Made by a program: the position numbers and the translations under genes. DNA of 64,000 nt from Lethocerus indicus (Eukaryota > Arthropoda > Insecta > Hemiptera > Belostomatidae), in assembly GCA_019843655.1 (NCBI GenBank), contig JACDQD010000004.1, positions 1,736,001 to 1,800,000 of the forward strand. The letters run 5' to 3'. The notes beneath the pieces are model-generated. The model saw only the letters and a list, made by a program, of their open reading frames with translations, was not told the origin of the DNA and did not search any database. This document shows positions 48,892-61,100 of this stretch, one piece after another (positions within the stretch are counted from its first letter, which is position 1; every line of letters starts with the position of its first letter).

Positions 48892-49738
48892 CAGTGGGTG
48901 ATCGGGTTAACGGACAGTTCGGACAGCGAACAAATCGGACAACCAACACTTTCAGGAAAGATTTTTGTGTTCGGATAAAACTAATTCTGACGAAAACCTC
49001 TCGGCTCCACCAGTCCTCAATTCGTCCCGAAGCTATTCGTCTTATTGAAAAGGCGTGGTCAGAAATCACTCGACGACAGTTGGTTTCTGCCCGGCCAAAG
49101 CTGTGTCCATCCCTCGTTCGAGGAGACGGAGGTGATCTGGGTGACACCCCTGAAATTATGGATTAAATTGTAACAACCGCGAGAGATCTGGAATTGGAGG
49201 TGAACGAGGATGACATTCAGAGAATGGAACATGAAGGTGACTTGACGGCAGAAGAACTCCAAGAGATCTTGAATTAACAACACCGAGAAACTCGGCGAAA
49301 TGTGTTTCCTTCTGAAAAAGTGGAAGACGAAAGAGGAGCAATGCCGACATCTCTGCCATTAAAGATCTTTCGAAGAAGTGGGAGGATGTCGGAGCAACGG
49401 TCTTAAAATGGCACCCAAACCGAGCTGATGTCAATAGGGTTGCTGATCTCTACAACGACATTGCTATCGATCATTTCCTGAAAGTCCTGAAGGATAGAGA
49501 AAAAACAATCGACATTGGACATGTTCTTTAACGCCCAAAGAAAGAAAAAGGACTGGTTAATAAACTTACTAAGAAATTATACTTGTACATGACATCTTTT
49601 TAAATTTAATTTTTAGGATCTCCAGAACGAATTATGTAATCGAATTCCCATTAACATATATGGTAAATCGGTGATCGGTTAACGAACAATTCGGATAGCG
49701 ACCATAATCTTGGAACGTATTATGTTCGTTAACCACTG
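48892..49738 (+). mobile_element. pogo/Tigger-like DNA transposon, internally deleted
   Basis: This 847-bp element is flanked by TA (48890-48891 and 49739-49740). The left end starts CAGTGGGTGATCGGGTTAAC. The right end read on minus starts CAGTGGTTAACGAACATAAT. The shared CAGTGG plus GTTAACG(A/G)ACA and the TA duplication fit the pogo/Tigger branch of Tc1/mariner. Inside is a decayed C-terminal part of a Tigger-type transposase; the DNA-binding and most of the DDE domain are absent. At 49671-49710 a second copy of the left-end sequence lies in direct orientation, so the right end is complex. The element cannot encode its own movement. Confidence 0.85.
49008..49531 (+). pseudogene. Tigger-type transposase C-terminal remnant
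   Basis: In the frame of 49023, IRPEAIRLIEKAWSEIT corresponds to the I..aW..i segment that follows the DDE domain in Tigger proteins. After a stop at 49164-49166 the same frame gives LELEVNEDDIQRMEHEGDLT and then AEELQEI, matching the acidic E-L-T-EEL-EL block. A frame change near 49340 leads to KKWEDVGATVLKW, HPNRADVNRVADLYNDIAID and HFLKVLKDREKTIDIGHVL with a stop at 49529. The HP...R...L.ND....HF...L..R pattern is the usual Tigger C-terminus. With one stop and one frameshift it is a clear pseudogene. No catalytic residues remain. Confidence 0.85.
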
Positions 49739-49793
49739 TACAATATACCTCCCGCTTAATGTTCTCCGAGACGCATTTGTTGTTCACGATGTA

Positions 49794-50045
49794 TTGGGTT
49801 GACAACTAAGTAATTGCGGAATTCACCGACAAGTGGCGTATTTTCATATTTGCAGAATTTTTTTTTATTCATTCCTATTTGAGTCTGGGCTATATATTTT
49901 TTTGGTGACTGCCGTATTCAGATTTCAAATAAAGTTATGTTGTTTGTTGTGCACCCCTCGATTGAGCTTCGTGTGTTATTCCGATGTTTCGTCGGTATTC
50001 AGAATGGTATCCAAATTGCAAAAAAGGACAAACCTTCAACTTTAA
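49794..50045 (+). mobile_element. Mariner (irritans-like) 5' end, truncated
   Basis: Immediately after TA (49792-49793) comes TTGGGTTGACAACTAAGTAA followed by TTGCGG. This is the terminal repeat of a widespread irritans-type mariner group. A partner repeat in inverse orientation was not found downstream, so only the left end and some 5' UTR remain. The right limit is a guess; an ATG near 50008 does not continue into recognisable transposase. It starts about 55 bp after the pogo/Tigger-like element. Confidence 0.65.
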
Positions 50046-51647
50046 ACAAGAAAGGAAAATATTCGGTTATCCCCGGGAACAACTAGCAATTGCTGCAATT
50101 TTAAATAATAACGGCATAATTTTATAAATCATAAAACTAAGATATTCGAAACCTCCACGATTTAATATTAAATTAATAAATTACCCCGGCATTAAATAAG
50201 GCCCCATCGAAAATTCGAAGGAGGAATGCTTGAACCTCCTCCGATGGAGTAAGTCTGTTATTGCATTCCCTTCGGTCGGAAGAGTTATTCAAAAATAAAT
50301 TTCCAGACTTGCACGTTATAAATACTGAGCAGGGGGGAAAAAATTTCGCGTCTAAAAAGTTCAATGGTTTCGGAAATCCTTGCATTCTTGTTCCCTCGAA
50401 ATTCCTTTCGGCGGTCACTCGCAGTTTTAATATTTTTTTTTTAATTCTCTCTTCTTCAGTTAATCTCCTGAGTTCTGTTTCGTGCAACTTATTCCCCGGC
50501 CTTCCACGGCCGTCCTTAATTATCTTGTTATCGGGGTGATTACTGGGAAGCTCTTTTATCGAGGCGTGAATCGCCAAAAAGGAGCCGGCCGGGCGTGTTC
50601 TAATTACGATTACATTTCATTGCGTGACCCAAATCCAATTGTTGCCTGCGAACTAATTCCGAGGGCGATATACAATTCCGCGCTTCTAATTAAAACTAAT
50701 TAAATTTCTCCTGTCCATTCATTTCTCAGGAAAATATCTCTTTATTTTTTAAATAAGTTTTCTTAGTTGGTTTCCCGGCCGTCCACAATCTCCTCCGACA
50801 CGAGTGAATTAAGTTTTCCCCCGTTTCGAGGTTTTTCCCGTCGCCAGCAGATAACTCGATGGTTTATCCTGAAACGAGGAAAGTTACTCATAACGGAGAT
50901 TTGCGGGGAGAAACAAATGTCAGGAATGAGACAGTGATGACGAGGAAATGAATTGGTTGTGACACCTAAATCGTAGAGTCGACAGGTAGTATGAGTGCAA
51001 CATTTTCACACACGCCTGCCAGCAGGACCAGTGAGTTGATTAAATAAAAATGAGAATATAACGAATACAATTTATATATTTATTGACTCCGAAGATTGGC
51101 ATATTTGATGGGCACTCCCTTATCGACTGACGGCATGCACTCGACTACCTATCGGAAATCCGAGCGCTCTGAATACTTAAAGATTGGAAAAGTTCTCAAT
51201 TCATACCGTAAATCAGAATGGACCTGTGATTAAAAAAAATACTAGAGCACATTCCGTGCGTCATTCCTCCTTTATCTCAATTAACTGTATTACTCTCCTA
51301 TCATAGTATGCAGACCAATTATTTTTCCTTCTCCTCCAAAACATCGTCCCCAATGTCATCCGTCCGCATCTCCACATGCGGGTTATCCGACCCGCGAAGC
51401 TGGCAACATTCCGACAATCGGCCGTGTTCACTATGAAACTATAAATTGTTGTTAATTGAATTGTTTATTCTTAATCATTGTCACACTTCGGTCTGGGGTG
51501 TACAGGTTTGTTTGTGCTGAAAAATTGTGCTTGTGTAGCGGAATGTGTAAAGTCTTACGCTATTATATATTATTTTTGCACAGCAAAATTTACAGCAGTT
51601 TTTATTATTATTATCTAGAAGTTTATAATTCTCGGTATTTCTGTCTG

Positions 51648-51652
<5 letters not shown>
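50046..51652. other. Non-coding DNA, no gene seen
   Basis: Unique sequence. A 134-codon minus frame (50173-50577) reads as hydrophilic and lysine-rich but has no recognised family and no splice context. No transposon end was found. Confidence 0.45.

Positions 51653-51701
<49 letters not shown>
51653..51701. repeat. (AT)24 microsatellite
   Basis: A pure 49-bp AT array, preceded by a short TTA-rich stretch. Confidence 0.97.
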
Positions 51702-51706
<5 letters not shown>

Positions 51707-54148
51707 TCAATTCAGTAAATTTAGGGACGGTCTTCCAAATGGGCTTGGGCCAAATTACCAGAAACTCTCTCATGCACCGTTCGTCTCGACATCATTTGTC
51801 ATTTCTCACAAAAACGCCGACCGGGGTCCCCTCCTTGGATAACCGTTTGTGCAGTCTCCCCCATAGTCGTCTTCCCGATCTTATCGTGGAGGGAGTGGTA
51901 GCTCGGTGAAAAACTCCCTAACCATCTCGTCGGAAATTACATTTCCCCCAATTGCACCGTCAACGCATAAACGCGCGTTATCCGTCAGTCGCGTACAAGT
52001 TTTGAAATCAATGCTCGTTGCATTGTGGTTTCTGATTTTGAAGTATATGGATTGGGGAGGAATAGTTTGGAATCGTAAAATAACGTCGCTTCTGCGCTTG
52101 TTATTTGTTAGCTTATTGTGAACGAGGGTGATTACTTCATTGATTAATCAGTGAATGACACTGAACTGTTAAAACATTTGTATATTTTTTTTTAATTTTA
52201 AGAAGTTCGGATTAAATTTTTTAAAACCAAGAATGAGTTCAGAAATACAAAGCTGATCTATTATATTCCATTGACTACCGGATTGGGAAGACTTCCAAAG
52301 GAATGTGACCTCGAGTGACGGTTTCAAAAAATAGCAACGTACCGGCTAGAATTATCTTCGAATAATTGGCAGCTATATTAAATTCTTAATTCCCTTTCGT
52401 TTGAAACAAAACAGGGTAATAAATAATTTTCTAGTCCTATTCGAAAGCAGATGGGACCGCGAATAAAACAATCCGCTCTCTAGACATTTTCCGATAATTC
52501 TTACTTTGGAAGTCTGGGGCGGCGCCTATGGATTTTCGATTGGCCCCCTAATGAAAATCGTGATTCAGTACTTCCACCTCAGATTTAATTTAACAGTCTT
52601 ACAAATCTCCTTTTATTAGGGGAGGGGGGCCACGGTGAAGGCGAATAAATTCCTTTTTTATCGGGTTCCCCCCCCCCGTCCCCTCTCGCTACCGTTCTCC
52701 TTTTTGTTTTTAATTTTCTCCAAAGCCCGGGAGGGGCGCGGGCCCGTTTCGGGAATGAGCCCTGAGCGGCGCGGGCTTCCCGACCCCGAAAAGGGATTCC
52801 CGTTTAAATCTCTCGGGCGGGCTAATAAATCAGGCTTATTACTTGGCCATTGCCGACAGCGCTCGGCAGGGTAATCAGGGTCCCGGTTGTATCACTTTTA
52901 TTAGGTTAGCCCTTATTTTTACCGGGTCAGGTCCCGGCCTGCCTCACGTATATAAATTGGAGCGCCGGCGGAAAAGTTAAAGTTGAAAATCGGGAACAAA
53001 ATCTTCCTCCCCTCACCCCCCCCCTGGGTCTATTCCCGGCGGGAGTTGTAGCAGGAAATTTTAGACATTGAAAGACTGATCATATTAAAAGGCCATTACA
53101 ATCTTTTTTGGGGGGCCGAGAATGAATAATGCACTCAAATTGAAATAAATTATTCGGGGATTAGTAAAAAAAAACGCCTCCATTACGTTAAAACCTGGTG
53201 AATAAGTTCGGCCGTACGTTTTGTTATCCGATGATTGATTCCGACCGAAGTGTGTTCATCCCGGTTAATGAACGAGTCGAACGGAATTTTGTTTTTGCTA
53301 CAGGAGAATTTGGTTTGTTTTCCATTTGCGCAGTTTTTACTTTGCCGAGTTTTAGCATACAAACCGGGCGCTGTCCTCCATCCAAGTAAAAATATCAGAT
53401 TAAAAGTTTAGCGAAATTTTCGCCGGCTCCCCCCCCACCCCTACTAATACAAATCCATACCTCGGCAACTTTTAGCCCAAAATGTACCCCGCTTCGACCA
53501 ATCCTCTTTGCTGTTGTGCCGGGTAATGGCTGTTGTTTTTATTCCGGCTTTTTATGCCGTTAAAGGAACTTTCTTATCTGAATTTTAGATTTCTTATCGT
53601 CCCCTTTTGGACGAGTTTTACATATATTTGCTAACTCATTGCACTTACAGATTATGATTAGATTCTGTGGTAAAGGTTGACGCTTTGATTGATGCTTTGT
53701 CATCAGTTGTAAGTCGTTCTGAGAATATATTTTGGTTAGGACGCATTTCCGGTTCGCATTTAATATAGCCGGTGGATCGTCCGTTTCATGAACGGGGAAT
53801 GCGGTTTTGCAATGTAAATTATTTCAACCGAGTCAGTTGTTCCATTGATTGACTCGATGAGTCAATATTGTCCGTATTGTGGTAGCGTTATTTGGATAAC
53901 CAAGAATGTTTCACTCGTTATGGCATGTGCGTCATCTGTTTTTCATAACTTTTTCCTTAGTGAGTCACGGCCACTATCTTTACTAACATTGCAAATTGTA
54001 GAAATTTAAACTTGGTTTTAAATATATTTTATTCCGAATAATGGGTATTTTTCGTATTTCTGGACCCTCAAATTAGTTATTTATTGTGCTCACAAATCGA
54101 AATTCGAAATAAGCGGTTTTCACATGATATTGATAACTCGATTAAAGT
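51702..54148. other. Unique non-coding DNA before ratchet point 3
   Basis: No gene was recognised. A GC-rich part lies at 52620-53050 with several C runs. A perfect 8-bp inverted repeat (ATTGACTC-GAT-GAGTCAAT, 53848-53866) contains two TGACTC half-sites. The stretch becomes AT-rich towards the splice site. Confidence 0.5.
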
Positions 54149-54183
54149 CTAACTTTTGTTTTTGTTTTTTCTTTCAGGTAAGT
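54149..54183 (+). other. Recursive splice site (ratchet point 3)
   Basis: A CTAAC branch-point-like element at 54149-54153, with its candidate A 25 nt before the AG (the same distance as at ratchet point 1), is followed by an almost pure T tract. CAG at 54175-54177 is fused to GTAAGT at 54178-54183. It has the strongest pyrimidine tract of the three. It lies 25.9 kb after ratchet point 2. Same strand and same form make a chance origin unlikely. In vivo use is inferred. Confidence 0.83.
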
Positions 54184-54254
54184 CATTTGGCAGTTCTTGT
54201 GTGAGATATCCAGCATTGAACATGGCTTGAATTTAAAATAATCTCTACCTCGAG
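54178..54254 (+). other. Candidate RS-exon after ratchet point 3
   Basis: The 77 nt up to a moderate donor, GAG-GTTAGT at 54255, could act as an RS-exon. Every frame has a stop (TGA in frames 1 and 3, TAA in frame 2). The downstream donor is weaker than the ratchet donor, which would favour removal of the segment. Function is inferred. Confidence 0.38.
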
Positions 54255-55073
54255 GTTAGTTATATTGAATCTGTTAATAATTGTGATATAAATAATAAAA
54301 AGTTACCGTTGTTTGGAATTAATTATTTTATTTATAATAATGGAAATAATTTCTGATTATTTTGGATGTAGTATAATGTTTGGCAAGTATTAAATTGTGT
54401 ATCGTTTGCTTTACTGTTAATTATGTAGGGCTTTGGTGGGTATTTTCGGTTTTCGCCCATGAGAGCTGAGCAAACAAACCGGAAAAGCTCTGAACTGATC
54501 AAACAATAAAAACGGAACGTTCCGATCCTTGTATCGGGCCTGTAATATTATTGTTTTGTGAAATAACAATCCCTCCTAGTCAAACAACAACAACACAATC
54601 GTCGTAATGATTTCTGTCCGCCGCATCAAATTGTGATTGCGTCCTCCCTACTATTCAACGCCGTATTGAGTGTTAAAATGTTGCATTGGTGATTCTATTT
54701 TTGAGCCGTTGTTGTGGCCGGTATGGCGTTGGATTATTCTTAACGATATCTGGGACGTTGCTGCAGACCGGTTTAGCCTTAATGAATTTGCTCCAGATAT
54801 GGATGTCGCAAAGGCGTAATAACGCTGAAATGTGTCGGTGAATTTGTTCTTTTTTTGTTCGGAATACCTCTCTTCTGTCTCCCCTTGCTGGCCTTTCTTT
54901 TGCCGAACCGGTTTCGGCTGCACGCCATCTTCAGTAGCTCATTTTTGGCAGTAGGATGGTGTGTCACTCTGGCATATTGGTTGCTTGTGTCAATTCAATT
55001 TTTCTGTGGAAGTTCTCGTGTATTTATACGGTTTCTGTCTTTGTTTTCTAGTTGTCATTAATGTTTCGAAATA
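54255..55073. other. Non-coding DNA after ratchet point 3
   Basis: This is AT-rich unique sequence. Short frames on both strands near 54651-55061 overlap and show no domain. Nothing gene-like was recognised. Confidence 0.5.
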
Positions 55074-55127
55074 TCATTATTATTTATTATTATTATTATT
55101 ATTTTATCATTATTATTATTTATTATT
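55074..55127 (+). repeat. (ATT)n microsatellite, imperfect
   Basis: ATT/TTA trinucleotides with a few extra T bases and one TCA interruption cover about 54 bp. Confidence 0.93.
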
Positions 55128-58100
55128 GAGTGGTTGCTCATTGAACTGTGATCATTACATTATGTATTCACGGCAGTAATAAGAGCATTCGAATTAGTTC
55201 AATATATCATTTTGCTGAGAACCCGTACAGCCACTTTGCTATTACTCAGTAATATCCTGTATTAATTAAGGTGAAAATCATGAGTACGTTGAAGGTAGAT
55301 TGTAAGTAAAATGCTTTAATTCGTCAGTGTAATTTTTGGGCCAGTTACTTTGAGCGAGTTAGGGTAACTTGGAAAGGGTCGTAAAGGCTTTAACTGCTCG
55401 TTAATTCTTTTTTGCAATCGTAAAGCAAACATATAGTTTCAGTCGAGAAGAATTATGAAACCGTCTGCTGCTAGACCTGTTGTTAGAGCCCGTTATTTAT
55501 AAATCGCAACGCGCGTCGTTTCTCGAGACGACGCCCGTTGGCCAAATGAACTGCGTGGGGATATAAAATGGCGCGGTTATTTCTGTATACTCTACGGGAT
55601 GGGGGACTCGAAAGGCGAAAAAGCCGTCCAAAGTTGGCTCATGTTTATACCGGGACAACAGCTGGACAATTTGATGGGCGTTAACCCCTCCCAGGACGGG
55701 GACTACCGGCTCCCCTTGGAGGGGGTGAGGACCTCTCTCGCACAACGGTACGATGTATGATGAAAGTAATTCTCTGCGTTTTCTCCTTTCTATTCTTTCT
55801 TTTATTCAGTTTTGTATTCTTTATTAGTTTCGCCTTCGTTCTCCAAATGGCCGTGCAGCGATTGAAAATAGTTTTTATTTTCAATATATAATATAAAGGT
55901 TGCGGAATAGGCACGTTAAATGCCCATTGGAGCGATACTTTCAATTTATTATCGTCTCAAACGGTTGCTGTTGTTTCTGGAATTGTACATATGGTTTGAC
56001 CTATTGATTATTTAAATTGGTGTACATTAAATTGTAGGCATCTTTTGAAGATTCCAGTATTTGATTATAAAATTGTTCCACCTGTAGTCGACAGAAGCCC
56101 AGACGCTGTCGGCGCCACGGACATTGTATAATGTCATTGTCTCAGTTGAACTTTCGTGAAAGGAACCCGAATAACATTCTCCTTTCAGAATGTCAACGTC
56201 TCATTTTTCGGTACACTCCGTATATTCACGTTCTCACGCCGTCTATTGAATAAAAACCGAATCGTCCCTAAGGAATAATTTGTCGGCAAATGACACCGAG
56301 GGAAAAGGAAAGTAAAATCGACGCCGGTTGACGCGATATATTTGAAAGATGATATTTGTTTCGTTTGTTCAGCGCCGCCCAATATGCGTCTTTGAGAGGC
56401 TCTTCTCACTTGGAAGTTGTCAGAGTCCATCTCCGGGTGGAAGGCGAGCTTGAGAGTAACTCGCGTTGAAGTTATCGGTGGGGCGGAGCGGGATGTTTAC
56501 AGTCCCGGTAAAGGGGGAGAGAAGAGGACACAAATAACTTTTGTCCCCCCCCCCGTCTTTTGCTCGCGTGAGGCGTCTGTTCGGTTGAAAACTTTTCGAG
56601 AATTCTTCGCGTCCTCCCTTTACGGGGTGGAGCGCTTCGGAATATGAGAGAGCGCACAGCGTCGGGAGGTAAATGCGAAACCACGAAATCGTTGAAAAGA
56701 GAATTGCGTTCAGGAACCAATGGTTTCTTGTCTTCAGTGTTCTCGAGAGGTACATCATTTATGGCTTTCCAGTTGTTTCAAGATTGCTATCTTGACTGGA
56801 CAGCAATGCCTTGTGCTAAATCTGTACTAATGGGTTTCTTTTCATATAGTAAAAATTAAAAAAAATTTTCTACAATTATAAAAGAAGTACTTTCCTTCTA
56901 GTACCATAATATTCGACCTACATCGGTCCCTTAAATCGGAAAAAAATGTAACCTCCAGCCAATGGGCAGTAGCAGTCATAATGCGTCTATGATACTGTAG
57001 AATGACATTCCAATTTGATTTTAATGGTCAGATTCAATGCGTAAAATGGGCTAGACTGACTTTTAATGTCGGTTTTCTCAGTGGTTTGACATTGGCCGGC
57101 CGAGGTCAGAGGCTGAGTCAGCGGCCGGTCCCGGCATTTTCTGCAGCTGCAACACGCTTCTAAAGGTCGACGGATTGTTGTCTTATAATGGAGCGCGAAA
57201 GGAAAAATCTTTGTGCGAATACAATCTCTCTTCTTTTTATCTCTGTAAGGCCGTACAAACGTTTTTGTAGGGGGAGCAAAGGGTTTTTGAACTTGAAAGT
57301 GATGATTTTAATGCTGCGACCGTTAAAAACTCGCTAATTGGAAACAGAGAAAAAACATTATCGCTTGGAATTCTGTATCCTCCAGATTCTGGATTGTACT
57401 TTTACTTAGAACATTATAGAACGGGATTGTACAGCTTTATTTTCAATTTTAGATAGTCCTGGGATTGTCTATGGTGCTGTTTTCGACGATTTGACTTCAT
57501 CGAGAACACATTTAATCGCCTATGGATATGTCGTGGTCATTTAAATGATTACGATTCTATTAATGAATGAAACGCAACATGCACTCGGTAAATAGTCATT
57601 TCCGGTTTTATGTTATTATCAGTGATGTATTTCTTTGTACATACGTATATAATTTCTTTCAGATTGTTATAAATTAACATGCCCGATATATACTGTGTTA
57701 GTTATTTTTATCCATATAGTAACCATTGAGAAATCGTCATGCGGAGTTTCTGAGGGCAAAGCGTTGGCATTTATTCCTTTTTGAATAAGGCCCTTACGCT
57801 CCAATGAGTTGTCGGCCCTCGGCCTTTAAATAACGTCCGCTAAACGGATGGGGGAATAAAATCGAAAGCGTTTCCGAGCTATCAGTTTACAATGGACATT
57901 TTACAAGACGCCCGCAGTTAAACGTTGGCCCAACCCTTTTAGCGTCCCCCGGCTCCATTGTCCATTTCCGTACACAAAATTCTTCTGATCGCCCTACCAT
58001 GAAGAGCGCCTTTGGTGGAACTTCCGTCGGATCGTTAGTGGCACCGAAAAGGGTACAGTCGCCGTCTTTGTCAGTTGGAAAGTATTTTTTGGTTAACAAA

Positions 58101-61100
58101 TAACCGATTTTCCTAGTTTAAGATACTTTTATTTATCTTGCACAATTTGCCTTCCCATATGGTGCGTCCTTTTTTTATTTTTCAACAAGTGAAACTATAA
58201 GAATTCATTATTATTAAATAGTTATCATTTTTAATCCTCTTGAAGTATTTCTAATACTTAAGATCGTTAGTTCGCTAAAGATGTAGAGTGCAAATGCACT
58301 ATCCTGCAAGCCATGATATGGACGCCGGTGAAGATAACAGCATTTAAAATGTCATCGGAAGTACATTTTATTAAGCCATAAAAAACAATAATTGTTTCCG
58401 TACACACGGATAAAACAAATTCGGCCCGGAGAGTAAACTTGTAGAGGGCGTGTCTTTCATGTAATTACTGATAAAGCCCCGTTCAAATGATTTTCCGTCG
58501 CATGAATTTGTGGTTGAATATCGTAAAAGTCGGAGGATTTACCAATTCTGGCGTCCGGCACACCCACGAGCGCTATCGGGTAAAAAAAAACCACATTATC
58601 CCGCTGCCCCCACTAAAATATAGTCGGGTCTAAGACTCTTTGTATTCAAATGACGTTGCGCTCGTGTGGTTATCTCCATTGAAAAAAAAATCCTCGATCC
58701 GAACTTTCAGCCCCCTCCCCCACCCCTCTTGCCGTTCCAGCCATCGATTTCCCCCGCCCTATAGTTCTTCAATTTGTTGCCAACTACATATTAGATAACG
58801 TCCTCTGTTTACGATCGCCGACGTGACCTTTTAATGGCCTCACGGATCATCCGATATAATGCACTCTGTTAATTTACACTCGAACGTATTCGGTTTAATT
58901 AAAACAGTATCGCACGAGTCGTGCGAATTTTTCTTATTCACTCACGTTTCAATTCCGTACTGCGGCTTCTTTCAGTAACCTCTTCTAGCCCTGTTACTAT
59001 AGCGGTATAAGAAAAGAGTGTATCACTGTACGACTGCGCTCGACAAGTCTAACTGTCCAACGAACGGAAGTTTTCCTTCAGTTTTTCCATAGTATTTTCG
59101 GCCGTATAGTCTGGCCGTAGCCCCGGACGGAAAATTCTGTTTAACCGATTCCCTACGAGCCCCCGGACCGTTGGCACACTCGAATCAGAACGGGGGATTC
59201 CCTCCATTAGGGGTCGGGTTTCGGATACCGGGAGGGCCATTGATCAATTATGGTGAAGCAGCGGCGGGTGGGGGAATACCTGATTGACTGCATTTGCAGA
59301 CCAGTGGAGCGTATTCCGCGGGTCAGACTGCCGAGAGGGGTCCGCCGGCCCCTCCATTATACCCTCCAACCCGCTGTACCTAATGAAGAACTGGATTGTG
59401 TTTTTCCCCCCAATGATTACTGTAACAACGGTAGTTCAGGAACTAACGAATTTTTGAAACTCGTACTTTTAACAAGAGCGAATATTGTTCCTATATATCG
59501 ATACAGACCCAACAGTCGACAGGGCTACAAGATTTTAAGAGCTGTAGGTGGATTTTAGTAGCTGTACAGTCCAATGATAGCTAACTCTGTTTTGCAGTTT
59601 CGTATTCATCCTCCAAAATCCCTTCTAAATCGACGCCTTCTAAACTGATTTAAAAGCGTCGAAATCATAAAATGATGTCCTCATTTTAAAATCATTACCA
59701 GCGAAATATATAGACGAATAGGAGGAAGTACTTACATTTTTGGATGGAGAAAGGGCCAACCCGATTTTCACTATATATACTGTATCGCCCGGATAAAAAT
59801 ATTTCTCCCCTCCTCAAATTATTAAGTGTACTCTTTAAGAGGATCATGGTTCTGAAAAGAGAAATTTTAATTTAAAACATCCTGTTTGGCCAAGTAACGA
59901 TTGCAAGAGTTAAATCGGTGGTAGTGAAAAATTACCCTTTTCTCAATCATTCGTTATTGAGCAACCGCGAAATCGGTCTAACAAAAGACCAAACAGGTAT
60001 GTAGGGAGATGAACCATGGTATATACAATATTTACTGAATAGCCTCGTGTGCGGAATTCGTCTTAAACTTAAGAATTAGAACGAAATTTATTATTAACCT
60101 GTAATGTAATGAAGTACGTGATAACGATACCGGGAAATGTTCTGAAACGGCTCACGCCTACTTCAGTTTTAAATTGCCTTAATGCTCGTCGAGTGTTATA
60201 AGCGGGTATCACGGAAGCGGTGTGACTTGAATCGTGAAGTGAATTATTATTGGCCGGCAGAACTCCGGCTGTAAACTGCCGAGACTCTTTATTACTCTTC
60301 GGAGAATATTCAAGCGCGTATTTACCGGTTCGAAGTTATATAACGTCCGTTATCTTATAATCCTTTCCATTTGAGATGTCTGGATCTTGTTTATCCCTCT
60401 TATGAGCGAGACCCTTTATTTCCTCGGTAAATTTTCAAGAAACGCTTATAGAACTCGTGCTTGAAGCTTCACCTTATCGATAAATGTATTATTTTATTTT
60501 GGATAAAATCGGTCATTACAGTTTTTTCACATTTAATTTATTGTCAGTTAAAGCTAAAATACAAAATTATGGAAGTACGGAGTATATTGTAGTGCTATAT
60601 GATTGTATTAAAAAAATAATAAATTTATTATCACTCGTCAGTATTTTTAGACTTAAGTAGGTAATAACTCATTGACGTCTTTACAATGTTTTGAAAATGA
60701 AGCTGACGTCGGTATAAATTGGACTAATATGCACGAAATTATTGATCAACTCCAATCACTCCAGATAAAATCTCCAATTTTATATTTATAACTATATTCC
60801 GTTTTTTAATTTGACTAATGCACAAATCCTGTCTTAAAAGAATGCGGGCCTCTACTTAATTTCTTAATTCACCTTTTAGATATTAGCGCCAGGATTGGAC
60901 CCCCGGAGAGCTATCCGCAGCATTTTATGACCGTTCGCCAGTTAGCACCGGCCGTAGTGTTTACGCATTTTATCTTATACCTTCAGTTTAGGGCTTATTT
61001 TGGGAATTCGGCCCCTGGGCCGGGCTCCTCCCAAGGGCTCTATTCTGTAGACGGGCGGGTCCGCCCACGCTACGCGGGCAAATCTCATTAAGCCCTCCCC

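Noticed and set aside
48478..48978. 148-codon plus and 132-codon minus frames
   Set aside because: They overlap on opposite strands in GC-rich DNA; the plus frame runs into the transposon terminal repeat, so it is not a host gene.
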